Positions 26,451 to 39,226 are shown, counted from the first letter of the stretch. The stretch: 64,000 nt of DNA from Hydractinia symbiolongicarpus (GCF_029227915.1 NC_079878.1:5580001-5644000); one strand, 5' to 3'. A program made the numbers and translations. The notes: a model not told the origin generated them from the letters alone.

Positions 26451-27090
26451 TCATTTTAAATAAAAACACACCCTAAACTGGTTGCAAAATTAATTGTGGG
26501 TAACAGAAATCCCAGCAAAGGTTAATTAAAACTGGTGTCTCTTTGAATTAACAAACTTCAGTCAATAAACTTCGCCAAAGTTTATGTTACAGTACAAGTT
26601 GTAGCTACCTAACTAGTCAACCGTACATTTGACGACTTTCATTTGCTTACCAGAGATAGCAGAGTAAAAATCAGATTGGTGAAGATAACACAAAGATAAT
26701 GTTGACTAGGATAAAAAGTTGTTGCATAAAACTAAAGAAAAACCTAAGGATATTGAATATGCATACTCTGGAAGAAAAAACTTCTTGATATCATAGGACT
26801 TGTACAAAAAAAGATAACAGAGCTATTTCTTAGCATATCACGCTACTCATGGTTTAGCTGTGAAGAAGCATAGTTGGATGGAGACCAGATCACATAAATC
26901 CTGAACAACAAAACAATTTTCCTCAAATGTTTTTACAATTGCCGCCACACCACAACCCATTATTCCAACAACCCTCTTAAGCACGATTCATCCAACCATT
27001 TCCACAACCGATGCAACGACCAATCAACCACCAACAGAACATGAACATTGACCAACGTACCCAGCTAATAAACTACTTTAGTTTTATGAA
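26451..27090. other. Gap between transposon relics
   Basis: No gene identified. The later part (about 26930-27060) is rich in ccaac/ccaccac repeats and could be the diverged ORF1 or 5' region of the following LINE. Confidence 0.35.
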
Positions 27091-28275
27091 AATACAGGGA
27101 TTTAACATTCAAACATTTTGAAAATTCCATTTATAAGTAACATTCTCGATAACAAACATCAATTATTTATCGGACTCTCTGAAACATGGAAGGAGAACTT
27201 CAAATCGATGGATACAAAATGTTTAGCGCAGATAGTACGCGAAAAAAAGCATTCCCACAACCGACGCAAAGACCATTCATCCAATTACTGCAACAAGAAC
27301 AATCGTGGACAAGCAACAGGCGGTCTTGTAATTTATGTTCGATGGTGTAGCAGCTATGTTTGAAGTATTAGGCGTACGCTGAAGCAGTACTAATCAACTT
27401 TTTGTAGAGCAGTCGCAAGCCGAAAATTTAATTTTAGCTGTAGTGTATAAACAAGTAGATGATTAAAATGTAAGAAGCCGCTTAACCAATCTACAATTTG
27501 CAACTGTTATTGACCAACTTAAGACGTTATTCGTCTAAAGTTATTCCTACTCTTGACATTATATTAGGCGGCTATTTTGACCTAACGTACACTCATTGGC
27601 TAGACTGTTCTACAAGTACTAGTGCAACAAAAGCGAATGATTGACTCTTGAAAAGAACTATTAGAAGTTTTTCACTGTTTACAAGATCACTCTTAACCAA
27701 ACCTACCAAACCTATGACTTACTACTATAAAAATATCGCTAATTTGAATTTATAAAGAGATGATTTAAACTGGAAAGATCTAAGACGAAGTTTCTCTAAA
27801 ATCAATTGGTCCACAGAATTTACTTCACTACCCCAAAAAGTAAAAATTGAAGCGATTTCTTAATATTTAATACGATTGTGTTAAAAATTGTGTTAATAAT
27901 AATACAACCTATTCGAACCTATAATCAACGAAAATCTCGAATCAATAACCAGATTTTAAGAGTCGCCTCTCCTGTTATAAAGCTTAAAGAATCTGCAAAA
28001 TTTCAAAAATCCTATAAAAACTCTAAAACAACACATGAGGAATCAGCAACAAAACCTATAAAAAAAACGTAAATACTTTTTCAACTATACGAAAAAATAC
28101 TATGGCAAAACTCGCATAACCAAGATTGCATATCAAGTTTCCTTCCTAGTTACACCAATTCACAAGAATGGGAGCCAACCATTGGTTGTTAACTGCCGTC
28201 CAGTAGCACTAACGTCCCATGATATTAAGATCTTCGAGAAAGTTGTAAGAAATAGGGTTTCAGCCCTGCGAGGTA
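27091..28275 (+). pseudogene. Decayed LINE (non-LTR retrotransposon): endonuclease and start of reverse transcriptase
   Basis: Near 27118-27363 the translation holds LFIGLSETW and ATGGLVIYVR, the pattern of the APE-type endonuclease of CR1/Jockey-like LINEs. Later frames give LILAVVYKQ and a DIILGG-like block near 27555. From about 28140 other frames give PIHKNGSQPL and KIFEKVV, the N-terminal side of the LINE reverse transcriptase. Multiple stops and frameshifts separate the pieces and the RT palm domain is absent. The element is a truncated, inactive copy. Confidence 0.65.
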
Positions 28276-28333
28276 GGGTTAATGGGAAGCATGCGTAGTA
28301 GGGTAAGGGCGGGATATAAAAGAAGACTAAAGA

Positions 28334-30604
28334 ATGCGGTGTTTCGGGATTTTACTCATAAATACGCATCAGTACGGAAAATTTTATAAATTTTCGAGTC
28401 ATGACTTCCGTTCATCATATTCCATCATATGGCGTTGTCGATCAACAACTCGATCAGGCAACCCGAACCAAGAATGGTCGAATTGGCAGCAGCTGCTGTG
28501 CAGCAGTGATGCAACAAGTCACAGCAAAACAGGATGAAAGGCAGAATCGGTTGACATCAAACCTAGGAAGTAAAAGAAAAGAAGAGAAAACAAAATTTAA
28601 CAAGAAAGGAAATGAAAGGATGCACGATTACAACCTGAAGGTTTTGGAGAATATGGAAAAGGTTACAGCATAAATATACGAGACAGTTAGACGATGGGAA
28701 AATAAACGAAGCAAAGGAAACACTAGAGACGGGTAAGAGTCTTGTTAAAGAACGATTGAAATTAATTAAACTAGCAGATAGCATAGAGATATTATTAATA
28801 ATATCTCTATGCGGATGGAAATGATTGGCTTATTGTACAAGAATATTTGAGCGATGAGCTGGCAAACATTGAAAGCTATTGCTAATGCAAAAAGAGAGAA
28901 GCGCAAGAGAGAATGAAAGCCTTATTCTGGAAGGTCTTATTGTTCACGATTATCTTACAATTCTCCTCATAGCACTAACAATAACCGCGAGTATACTCAG
29001 CAAAGGCGTCTTACTTAACAAAATTGACGGAAATAAAACTTGTTGGTCATGTAGGCGTCAAGGTTATTTTTTTAAATGTATTGTCCATTTTTGAAAAAAC
29101 GACCAAGTAAAAATACATGGAGGTTAAAGCCTAATTAAGTTGTTGATATTATGTGTATTCATATATATAATATATATATTTAAGAATTTTTTGATCTTAA
29201 TTGGGATTACGAAAGATAGAGGGGTGTAGTTACCGGAAAAATAGTAAAGTGTTTACCTTAAAAGCGTCCCTGCTGCATCTCCGTTTGTGTTGAATGTAAT
29301 CAAAAATAGTTATCAGCTACCTTTCAAATCAACTCCACCTTCATTTTACGCGAAAATATCGATTTCAGATTTTATAAAAAATATCGATTTCAGATTTTAT
29401 AAAAAATTTTGTTTCGAAGATGCTGTGTTAATCCTTAATTGTTGCAGATGTAGAAAAACCTAGATTGGTTAAAAGAATTAAAAAAGTTTCGATACGAAAA
29501 TTTAAACACTTGAAAATTTATATAGGTGAATATTTATCATATTGAAAATTTAATTGAAAAAAACTTTTACTTCGGAACATTCGATTTAAAAAGCGGATAC
29601 CATCATGTAAGTTAGTAAGTAAGTGAGTAGCTGTTAAAATTTAGAAAATATTTAGGCTTTGCTTGGACTTTTAAAGGTGGAGTGACAAGATATATCCAAT
29701 TCTTAGTTCTTCCATTTAGATTAGCAAGTGCTTGATACTTTTTACAAAACTTAAAAGGCCTCTGGTAAGAAATGGTGAGGAGAAGGAATAAAATGCGTTG
29801 TGTATTTGGACGATGGTATCGCAGGTGACCACAAGGTTATGGGCGAGTGTCAGAAATTTTTTAAAAAAAATCCAACAAGATATTCTTGCTGCGGGATTTA
29901 ACTACTCTAAATTTACAAAAATCGAAACTCTATCCACAGAAACCAAGCAAAATGGTTAGGTTTAGTGGTCGACACAAACAAAATGATATTACAGAGTCCC
30001 GCGAGAAAAAACCGTCAAAACATTGCGTTTAATTAATTTTGCGTTATTAACACAATATTCTTATGCGCATGAAGTCTCAAAAATTGCAGGACATATCTAA
30101 TCTCGATGTATTTAGCTATAGGATCAAATTTATAGAAATTTATATTTATTTATAGAAATATTATAGAAAATATTTGGTTTCGTTTTTCGGTAGACTAACT
30201 AATTAACAAAATTTGAGCTGGAATTTTGGCAAAGAAACTTATCTACAAAGTAATGGTTTTACTATAAAACATGACGTAACAACAACAAAGTGGTTTATGA
30301 CGCAAGTGGTTTTGGATATAGCGGATACGTTTTACGACGATTAGATAATGTTATTGCTAGGGGAATTTTCAACGAACATTAGACATTTACGATCTTTGTT
30401 TAAAATTCGATTTAAGCCCTAAACCAACTTGGCCCTTTATAGAGGAAAACTATTTAGCTGATCAAATTTCAAAATTATGCAATAATGATAACTGGAGCAT
30501 CAATAACGAGTCATTTGGCTGTATTTAAAGTATGCTTGAGGAATTCACATGCGATGGATTTGCTGACGAGTTAAATCATAGAGTGAAGAAGTTTAATTCT
30601 CGGA
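28334..30604 (+). pseudogene. Decayed retroelement, 5' half: gag with zinc knuckle remnant, RT and RNase H remnants
   Basis: An open frame from 28401 (MTSVHHIPSYGVVDQQLDQ) leads into a charged gag-like stretch with WLIVQEYLSDELAN-type sequence in a shifted frame near 28825. A CWSCRRQGYF remnant of a CCHC knuckle follows near 29041. Further on, broken frames give TFDLKSGYHHV (RT, about 29575), VYLDDGIAGD (YxDD catalytic box, about 29803) and YDASGFGYSGYVLRRLDN (RNase H-like, about 30300). The frame then reads FTCDGFADELNHRVKKFN and stops abruptly at 30604, where the DIRS element begins. The continuation is found at 34258. The superfamily is uncertain: similar proteins are, as I recall, tyrosine-recombinase (Ngaro-like) retroelements. 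Confidence 0.65.
28781..28812. repeat. Perfect 32-bp palindrome
   Basis: gcatagagatattatt is followed directly by its exact reverse complement, with no spacer. It lies inside the decayed gag region. A related palindrome (catagagat..atctctatg) occurs at 40587-40612. Confidence 0.85.
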
Positions 30605-30638
30605 AGTAATTCCGATTTTATAAATAAAATTGAAGAAA

Positions 30639-30692
30639 GATCTAATACTGCGTTTCCCAACCTTGCCTCGCTTAACAAAGTAGAGCCCAGTC
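30639..30692. repeat. DIRS left inverted terminal repeat (core)
   Basis: gatctaatactgcg....cccaaccttg and the following cctcgcttaacaaagtagag match, in inverted orientation, 34161-34214. By eye the identity is near 90 percent over 54 bp. Confidence 0.85.
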
Positions 30693-30964
30693 CGACCGAG
30701 GTGTTTTATTTTGGGATTATTTCGTTTTAAACAATGCCCAATAATATATTTTACTAAGGAAAATGTTAGATAAAACTACAATTTTTAAAGGAGAATGCTA
30801 TATTATAAGCTTTAAAGTTCTTACAAATGAAATGAATAAAAGTCTATCAAAATAAATGAAATTCTATCTTCTTCCGCTGGCGTAGTACGAGCCTAAACGG
30901 AAGGAACATACATATACTATATACATTGGACTAAACGAAAAAATACAAGGTAGTGGGAGGGTGG

Positions 30965-31066
30965 GCAGTATTAAATCTTTCTCCGATTTTATTTATAAAA
31001 TCGGAATTACTTTGCGGGCGCTTCGCACCCTTACGTAATTCGAGAATTTTATTTCATAAAATCTCC
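30965..31066. repeat. DIRS internal complementary region
   Basis: The first part (gcagtattaaatctttctcc.. to ..ggaattactt) is the reverse complement of the left outer end at about 30601-30652. The second part (ttcgagaattttatttcat..) is the reverse complement of the right end at about 34219-34252. Between them lies a GC-rich hairpin (gcgggcgcttcgcaccc). This juxtaposition is what a DIRS circular replication intermediate uses as template. Confidence 0.8.
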
Positions 31067-31234
31067 AGCTTTTGTTCGGTCAATATATTCATCTAAAGTT
31101 TTAACAACACACAGATCAGTATCCTGTTGGTAGGCTTGATATGTAACAGTTGGAGGTGATTTACCTCTTTTCCAGCTTTTATGCAACTTATTCTGTTGTT
31201 CTACTTTTTCCTGTAGAACTTTGTGTAATACCAT
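31049..31234 (-). pseudogene. Tyrosine recombinase remnant of the DIRS element
   Basis: A short minus frame ends with TDLCVVKTLDEYIDRTKAG. It resembles the linker segment between the core-binding and catalytic domains of DIRS recombinases, where a LCVV..L..Y..RT pattern is common. It is joined almost directly to the end of the RNase H region (MVLHKVLQEKVEQ), so most of the recombinase N-terminus is deleted. The catalytic Arg-His-X-X-Arg...Tyr part is missing. Confidence 0.55.
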
Positions 31235-32963
31235 GTTGAAAGGAGGAAAGGCAAACCCGTAGAGGCTGCTCCACGACTGTTACATTGCATCTGTTGCCAT
31301 ACTGTCTGGATCCGGCTTCCATGCCATATAATTTGGGAGTTGGTGACACAACCTGGAAGCAAATAGATCGACTGACGGTAGGCTGAAGTGATTTGTTATT
31401 TTCTTGAAAACATTCTGGTGAAGTTTCCAATGCGATGAGTCTGTTGCATGTCTTGACTCTCAATCTGCTTTGACATTCAGCTTGCTTGGGATATATTCTG
31501 CAGTAACTGTGATCTGCTTGGAGAGCAGATAATGCCAAATTATTTTGCTGATGTCTAAAAGAATTTCGCTGTGTGTACCCCCCATCTTTAATAGGTAGGA
31601 GAGAGCAGTTTTGTTGTCTATTTGCAAATGTATTGCCGATTTTGAGACATTTTTGGTGAATGCCAATATTGATGTATGCCAATATCAGTTCGAGAGCATT
31701 GATATGCAACAGACCTTCCTTCTGACACCATTTCCCCCTGTTACTACACCCTGACAGTATGCACCCCACCCTTGTGTGGATGCATCTGTCTGAATTACCA
31801 AACTCGGATCCTGCCGCAAGATTTTGTGGCCATTGCACAGTTGCAAATTTTCTATCCACCATAGGAGTTCTTTTTTCGCAAGGACTTTCAATTTTACTTG
31901 ACCTTTACTTTAATGCCAAAATTTGTTCCTACTGAAGATATCGAAATTGCAACCGATCTGGTAGTACTGCTTGAACAGTTGATGAGAGAGTTCCCAATAA
32001 TTTGGTTAGTGTCAGAATTGATGTTTCCGTTTTGTAATATAATTCCTTGCATTGTTGAATAATTTTTTTATTTTCTCCTGGGTAAGTGACAATGTCATTT
32101 TTACAGTATCTATCCACAGACCAAGAAACTCTATTTGTCTCGTTGGATGTAGAACAGACTTTTTGATAATTATAACAAAACCCAGATTTTGGAACGAGAA
32201 AATCAATGTGTCCCTGGCTATTATAATTTCCTGCCAGGTTTTCCCCATCAAAAGCATATCGTCCAAATAAATTATTACACGAATGTTGATTCGTCTCAAC
32301 AATGCTATTGGGATTTTGAGTAATTTCGTAAAAACCCTTGGGGCCGGTCCCAAACCAAAACAAAGACAAAGGAATTCGTAGAGGTTGCATGACCATTGAA
32401 GCCTCACATACCTCCTAGATTTTTTTCAGAGAGAAATCGTGAAATAAGCATCCTTCAGATCTATTTTGCACTGATAATCTCCTTGTTCTAGAAGGAATTT
32501 CAAGCAATGTAAACCTTCCATTTTGAAGTGACTGTATGGGTTAAAGCCGTTCAGGTTCTTGTGGTTTATCACAGGGCGGTTTCCTACATCCTTCTTTAAG
32601 GCAAGGAACAGATTGCTCAGAAATTCCCCCCCCCCCCCCCCCACAATGATCCACTTTTTTGATGGCTCTCTTGCCTAGCATTTCCAAAACTTCCTGATCC
32701 ACTAACAGTTGTTGGTCTCTGGACATGTGTGTTGGGTGTGGAACCCTTTGTTGGACAGGTGTATGGTGAAATGGAATTTCGTAACCGTTCACATTTGACA
32801 ATATCTCCTTGTCGTTGGTCAGCTTTTCCCAAGCTTTGGTAAAATATTTTAGTCTTCCTGCCAGAGGTAAATCTGGAATGCTCTCTGGAAACAGGCTTTT
32901 CACAATTGGATGTACATTTTTTAGTGAGATTAGTGGCATCAGAGTTGGAAATGACTTGGCCAA
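31235..32963 (-). pseudogene. DIRS reverse transcriptase and RNase H, frameshifted
   Basis: In minus-strand order: an N-terminal block (PLAGRLKYFTKAWEKLTND, near 32860); RVPHPTHMSRDQQLLVDQEV; then RPVINHKNLNGFNPYSHF and IDLKDAYFTISL (RT); then VIIYLDDMLLMGKTWQEII with the catalytic YLDD box near 32270; QIEFLGLWIDT; an RNase H-like block with VIQTDASTQGWGAYCQG; LQIDNKTALSYLLKMGG; and a DLFASRL..QLPNY-type block near 31370-31330. The order and spacing match DIRS Pol. Reading requires several frameshifts. One is at a poly-C run (about 32627-32641), and a stop follows DAYFTISL, so the copy is dead. Confidence 0.85.
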
Positions 32964-32969
32964 GGGAGC

Positions 32970-34048
32970 CTATTTTGATAGAACAAAAGAGGTGTTTACC
33001 GCTTGTTGTGTTGTTCCTGCGGACTTGGTGTTGCAACTGATCATTTTTGTTGTTGTTGTAGTTGCCTCTTTTGTCCAGGTTTCCCGTATAATAAATTCTC
33101 CCTCCACCTTGCGGTTTGTTTTGATAGTGTGGAGAGTCCCTTCGAAAGGGCCTTTTCTTGTCTTTAAAAACTTCCAAAGTTCGTTTTTTGGAGCGTTCAG
33201 TTTCCACGATATGGGCTCTAAATTTTTGCCGAACAAATTTTCATCGTTTTGTTTCAAAAGAGAAGATTTCTCTTTCAACAATGTTTTTGCCTTTCTTGGA
33301 TCCTTTACCAAAACATTTAAAACATTAAGGCGACGTGCATATGAAATGGACGTGGATGCCTGGCCCAGCAAAATTGTCGACTGCTCTACGAGTGTCGTAA
33401 ACTGATCTATAGGTACATTTACGGGACCCACACTCTTACGAGTGTCCTCTAACCCTTTCCACAATCTGGAAACCTCCATAACTTGAAGGATTTTATTCTG
33501 AAATTTTTCCATCGTATTATCCATGTGAAGTGACGCTGTTTGGTTGCATAGCAAGTCCTTCACAAAGTCGACCAGTTTTTTTACATCATTTAAATTTGAA
33601 GAAACTGGAATTTTAACTAACAATCCCTCCTCTAAATCCTTTTCAGGAATATAATTCTGAGAATGCTGGTTGGCATAATTTGCCATCCCAGTTGGGAGTT
33701 TCCACTTGTGTTTCTCTGTTTTGGGAACTATCTTAAATCGTTTTACCATTTTGTTTTCCTCTCCTGATTCATCTGAAGAGCTATCTGAAGAAGAAGACGA
33801 GGAGGAGGATGGAGAAGGAGATCTTTTTCTTTTCCTCCCTTTTTGGACTTCTTTTTTGAAGACCTTACCTTTCGCCTTGGAGATACATCCTCCTCCTCTC
33901 TCATAGCTGGCTCGTAAAACGAGTTTTCTCCAGCTGGCTCACATGCTGGCTCATTAGAGTCTCCAACAGTTTCATTATTTTCTTCTTCTAATTCAAAACG
34001 CTCCGTTACATTAGACTCTTCATTGACAATATTATCTTGTTGTTCCAT
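32970..34048 (-). pseudogene. DIRS gag-like ORF, frameshifted
   Basis: The frame starts at ATG 34048 (MEQQDNIVNEESNVTERFEL) with an acidic N-terminus, then a basic/Ser-rich stretch. A frameshift near 33840 moves coding into the frame that contains VKRFKIVPKTEKHKWKLP and continues to 32970. The second part is helical (DNTMEKFQNKILQVMEVSR; YARRLNVLNVLVKDPRKAK), as in DIRS ORF1 proteins upstream of Pol. Its 3' end overlaps the start of Pol in another frame. A plus-strand open frame at 32809-33405 is its antisense shadow. Confidence 0.7.
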
Positions 34049-34160
34049 ATTATAAGATTTATTGGATTTTTGGTAGGATATTCGTGGATTAAAATGTTTT
34101 TATTTTAATTCACGAAGAGCTCTGACCGTTCGTGTAGCAAACAAAGTGAGAAGAGGAGGA

Positions 34161-34214
34161 GAGGAATGGGCTCTACTCTGTTAAGCGAGACAAGGTTGGG
34201 AATGCAGTATTAGA
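34161..34214. repeat. DIRS right inverted terminal repeat (core)
   Basis: ggaatgggctctactctgtt.. through ..cagtattagatc is the inverted partner of 30639-30692. Differences are scattered substitutions and a 1-2 nt indel. Confidence 0.85.
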
Positions 34215-34257
34215 TCGTCGGAGATTTTATGAAATAAAATTCGAGATTTTATGCCCT

Positions 34258-34578
34258 AGCGGACTAAATATGCTTTTAAATTTAACTGGGAAAATTAATT
34301 TAATTGGTTGTGCCCTCCTATCAGTCTTATTGGCAATGTACTGCGTCATTTAAAGTTATGCAAAGCCAAAGGCGTTTTGTTTGTGCCAGAGTGTAGATCT
34401 GGATACTATTGGCCTTTATTAACCGGAGACGGTGTTTTTTGACACGTGCGTAAAACAACGTTTAGTAATGAATCTATATTTTAGTAACAATTGTAATTGT
34501 GAATCAGTTTTTAAGGGATTTGCTAATTTTAAATCGTTAGCTGAAACAATCGATGTACACGTCGAATGTTCGAAATAA
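34258..34578 (+). pseudogene. 3' half of the retroelement interrupted by the DIRS insertion
   Basis: Just right of the DIRS element, a plus frame reads NWLCPPISLIGNVLRHLKL then CKAKGVLFVPE and GYYWPLLTGDGVF, and later SVFKGFANFKSLAETIDVHV before a stop at 34578. A tryptophan-rich W.CPP..LI..VLRHLK.CKAKG.L..P block is what normally follows the FADELNHR-type block seen just left of the DIRS element. The two halves are therefore one ORF split by insertion. Frame breaks and stops show it was already decayed or decayed later. Confidence 0.7.
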
Positions 34579-36297
34579 AACATTTATTTTTCCATTTATT
34601 TCATTTATTTCATCGTCAAACTGAGTTCAATAATAAACTTTGCACATGAGTATTAAACGACAAAAACTAACGAGTCGCGTGAAATTTAGCACCTTAAGAA
34701 GCAAATACCGAAGGGTTATATGTTTATAACGTCTAGATCGGGCAGAAAGGTGAATGACTAGGCTTTAACACAAATAAACAAACACAAGAAAAAAAAAACA
34801 AATACAAGAAAAAAAGCAAATAAACTGTAGCGACAACGTTCTGCTTCTCTTCATCATTTTTATGTGTAATATCGAAAAAAATATTTACCAAAACAGACTT
34901 CTCTCAAGTTTCGCAGATGACGCACGGTGGCTTTAACACAAATAATCTTTCGGAACGACTCCGAGAATATCCAAGCGTCTTTGAATCTCGCTTATGACGG
35001 GCGAGCCACAATAATATATTTTTTAATGAAACATAATTTGAACTAGTAGAATACGGTAAAGGCCATGAATTATCTCTCAGTTACCATCCGGAGAAACTAT
35101 AGTAAGCAAAATTTTGGTTTAAAGAGTTAGCACCGACTGTAATTTAATGATACATATCAATAGTGATTTTTTTTTTGATCACTAGTCGTAGTTACATCTA
35201 GAATAGTGCTTGCAGTTATGCCCACCTGCTTTGAAGTACCATATAAAATCACTGGAATCAGTAAATAAGTTTCTTGCGGTTTAGATAATACTAGAACAAT
35301 TTAGAGTATACTTGTTAAAACGAGGAAGGTATAGATACCGAATCGTTTACTTGTGGAAAATACCAACTTTCTCTTCTTATCCTGTATTATACCACACAAA
35401 ACTACGTAAAAGAAGACTCTGCAAACTCTCAGAAGGGATGTAAGCTGTTAGCAGAAGTCACTTTTCTCCACCGCAATCATCATTTCGTTATCACGTGACT
35501 GACCCTATTCACAAGATTATCAGAAATAAGTAAACTTTTTTTAATACCACACAACCTAGTCCCCTAGATCCCTTTTGCTTTTCTATATGAAGGGACGGCG
35601 CAAAAAAGAATGCAGGGTCCAGGGGCTTCTTCGCGCTTCGTAGGTTGCGCATACATAAGGCAAACGGATATCCGAAATTGTTTAGAAAACTGTAGCAAGT
35701 AGAACGGCAAGTGAATTAAAAATTGTTTTTTTTTTTCCACTATATTGATAATGCCTCAACTCGTCTCGCGACAAGAAGTGGTACTTCAAGGGACCGAAGG
35801 AAATGATCCCTCACTTATACGAAACTTTCGCATGAATTATTTTGATAAAAACGTAGTTCAGGGAAAAAAATTAGAGCCCCAAATATACAGGTGCAAAGGT
35901 TCCAAGAGGGCAAAGACAAAGCGAGTCCCGTTTATGCGATTTACTTTTATATAGTAAATAGGAAACGTTAACTTTTTTTAATCTGTCTGTAATGCATCAC
36001 CACACATGTTAGGTTCAAAAAATCCCTAATTCGAATGTAAAAAACACGGGATTGGGGAAAATGGTTGAAAGTCCACTTATTATGTGTTCCACAAAACAGG
36101 GTAATGTAGGAAAGAAAAACCACTACTTTATTAATAAAGCTTAAATTTTCAAAACAATAAATAAAAATCGAAAACTTTTGTACAAATTTTATAATGCTCA
36201 CTCCACATTAATCAATGGACAGCTTTGCCTGTCAGTCATGGTGGTGCATGTTGTGGTGTTTTGGATTTTATGAAGATATTTATATACAACATGTGAT
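34579..36297. other. Intergenic DNA upstream of calmodulin 3' end
   Basis: No convincing gene. An eroded fold-back element (caacctagtccccta near 35552) is present. A 67-codon frame from 35751 (MPQLVSRQEVVLQ) ends near a possible donor (CAG|GTGCAA), but no partner exon was found. A tttatt sequence near 36126 gives a possible minus-strand poly(A) signal for calmodulin A. Confidence 0.4.
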
Positions 36298-37366
<1,069 letters not shown>

Positions 37367-38790
37367 TTTAATTTGACACGAAAAAAATCACCACAACACA
37401 CGACAATGAAAAGCAAGTAGAGCAAGTGGACCCGTAAACACAGTTACTGCAGTTATCTAAAAACTACGCGCCATTCATTAAATGCTATGCCCTAATATAG
37501 AGTTCAGGCGCCATTTTGCATAATTAAATGTGTTAAACAATATTCTTTTGTAAAAAAGAATTATAATTAGTGCATAATTTGCCTGGTCAACCAATTAGAT
37601 TATCATATTAAAAATGTAAACAAACTTGTAGTGACCATATATAGGTCGGCTTTAACCAATCATATGTAACATTAAAATACATCCAGTGAATACGATGCAT
37701 ATAATTCACATCTGGTGAAAGGAAAATTCTCCTTGCTATCTCCGACTTGGTGTCTTTCAACGCTTTCTCCAACCTCGTTCCCGGAGTCTTTAGAATAGGG
37801 AGTTGCTTCTTTTACAAGGGGCTTGTGAAAGAAAGTGCCTAGCTAGCCAACCTAGCTGATGTTGATGTAGTAAACGAAACCAAACAAAAAAGTTTAATAT
37901 TTCACAAATCACTTTTAATTTTTACAGCACGGGTGTCAAATTTTACAAAAATCATTATTTAGTTTTATATAGCGCTGTTAACGTTATGTTTAGGGCGGTT
38001 CACTTGCTCCCACCTCTCACTCACAACTCGTTTGTGTGTCCAAACTTAACAACTGACGAAATAATGAAAGCTGTGTTTATAACAAAGAAGTGTGTAGATC
38101 ATTTTGTAACAATTTTTTTGACCTAAGGCCACTAATGGATAATACAATAATTAACTGGTGGGTTGAGAAAAGAAAGAGAAACAGCCTTTTCATATACCGA
38201 TTAAAATAGAAAATAAAAAAAAGAGACAGCGCCAAAAATTAAAAGAATCATTAATATTGTTTACTTAAATCCTCGTCCGAAGGCTCTTTGTCTCTTGCAG
38301 GCGCTTATTGACAGATCTGACGAAAAAGTTATACAGTCAAATATAACAGATTCTTGGATCGAGGTTGTTTTACTTACTATTTTTATGTGACTGATATTGA
38401 CAAACTTGGTCTTAGGGGCTGTCAATAACCGTTTTGATAGCAAACAAATAAAGAAAAAAAAATCGAAATTTGAAGAAAAATTTTAAGAACAATTTGAGAG
38501 GAAAGTTTGTAAAATTGTTTGGGATTCATACTTATGTGGTTAACCCCTCATATTTCTAAGATTATACATGTCATTTTTTTTCGAAGTGAACACAAAGGCA
38601 GCTGAGCTGCTGCAACAAATTGCGGCCCAACTAGACAACAATGATTTTATGTGGGGTTCAAATTTACGAACTTTTAGATATAAGTCGGATGCTCTGTCAA
38701 CTGAAATACAGATCCAAAAAACCATGAGTTTAATGACGAAATAAGCCCACTTTCTTAAATAAGGCCAATATGAAAACATATACCATCACT
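37367..38790. other. Calmodulin A 5'UTR, promoter region and intergenic DNA
   Basis: Upstream (minus-strand sense) of the ATG is a short 5'UTR, then presumed promoter sequence. A ccatatatagg motif near 37636-37646 resembles a TATA/CArG-like site but its role is unproven. A single fold-back end (caacctcgttcccggagtctt) lies at 37770-37790. No exon found. Confidence 0.35.
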
Positions 38791-38887
38791 CAAACTCGTC
38801 CCCAGTGCCTTTTGTCTTTTTTTTTTTTTACTTTTTGTGTCGCCGTTCAGTAAAAAAAAGAGAAAAAAGGCACTGGGGACGAGTTTG
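38791..38887. mobile_element. Fold-back element with perfect 9-bp target duplication
   Basis: The ends caaactcgtccccagtgcc and ggcactggggacgagtttg are perfect inverted repeats, and the similarity continues into T-rich and A-rich arms of about 35 bp around a short loop. It is flanked by identical 9-mers accatcact at 38782-38790 and 38888-38896. At 97 bp it has no coding capacity. It is the cleanest copy of the family in the window, and its 9-bp duplication is in line with Mutator-type transposition. Confidence 0.85.
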
Positions 38888-39199
38888 ACCATCACTCGAA
38901 TAAATAAGGACAGTTTAATAAAATAGAGCCAAAAATTTGACTTATAAGCATAGTTAACGGAGATCCTGTATTTAAGCATTTTCAACAACAAATTTTTTTT
39001 GGTAGCATGTCAATTTTGTTAAAGGTACATGTGTAGGAAACATTAAATGCAATTCTCGTGCTTAAAATAAGTCAAATAGGGTCTAAATAATTCAGAATTT
39101 GTGCCAAATGCTTTAGCAGTACAGAGAAATTTGCCAATAAGAAAGGGTTGGACCAGGTCTATTATAAAGCCATCCCGTCAAAAATATTATAGGCGTACA

Positions 39200-39226
39200 A
39201 GAGTTCTTTGGACGAGGTTGATTAGC
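39200..39226. mobile_element. Isolated fold-back element end
   Basis: caagagttctttggacgaggttg resembles the right terminus of the CTCGTCCCCAGG family. No left partner is apparent. Confidence 0.35.

Larger units (their letters stand above)
30605..34252 (-). mobile_element. DIRS-like tyrosine-recombinase retrotransposon, internally deleted and inactive
   Basis: The element is read on the minus strand: gag-like ORF, DIRS-type reverse transcriptase, RNase H, then a remnant of the tyrosine recombinase. Inverted terminal repeats are present (about 30639-30692 against 34161-34214), and an internal block at 30965-31066 carries complements of both element ends. This ITR plus internal complementary region layout is the DIRS hallmark. 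At 3.65 kb it is shorter than the usual 5-6 kb because most of the recombinase is gone. It is nested in another retroelement (28334-34578), which is cut in two. Confidence 0.85.

Noticed and set aside
32809-33405. 198-codon plus-strand open frame
   Set aside because: It is antisense to the DIRS gag and pol frames, which have recognisable motifs on the minus strand.
35751-35954. 67-codon plus-strand frame (MPQLVSRQEVVLQ) with a possible donor at CAG|GTGCAA
   Set aside because: The composition is plausible, but no partner exon or homology was recognised; it is noted only within the intergenic entry.
38261-38443. 60-codon minus-strand frame
   Set aside because: No splice context, no motif, and composition typical of non-coding AT-rich DNA.
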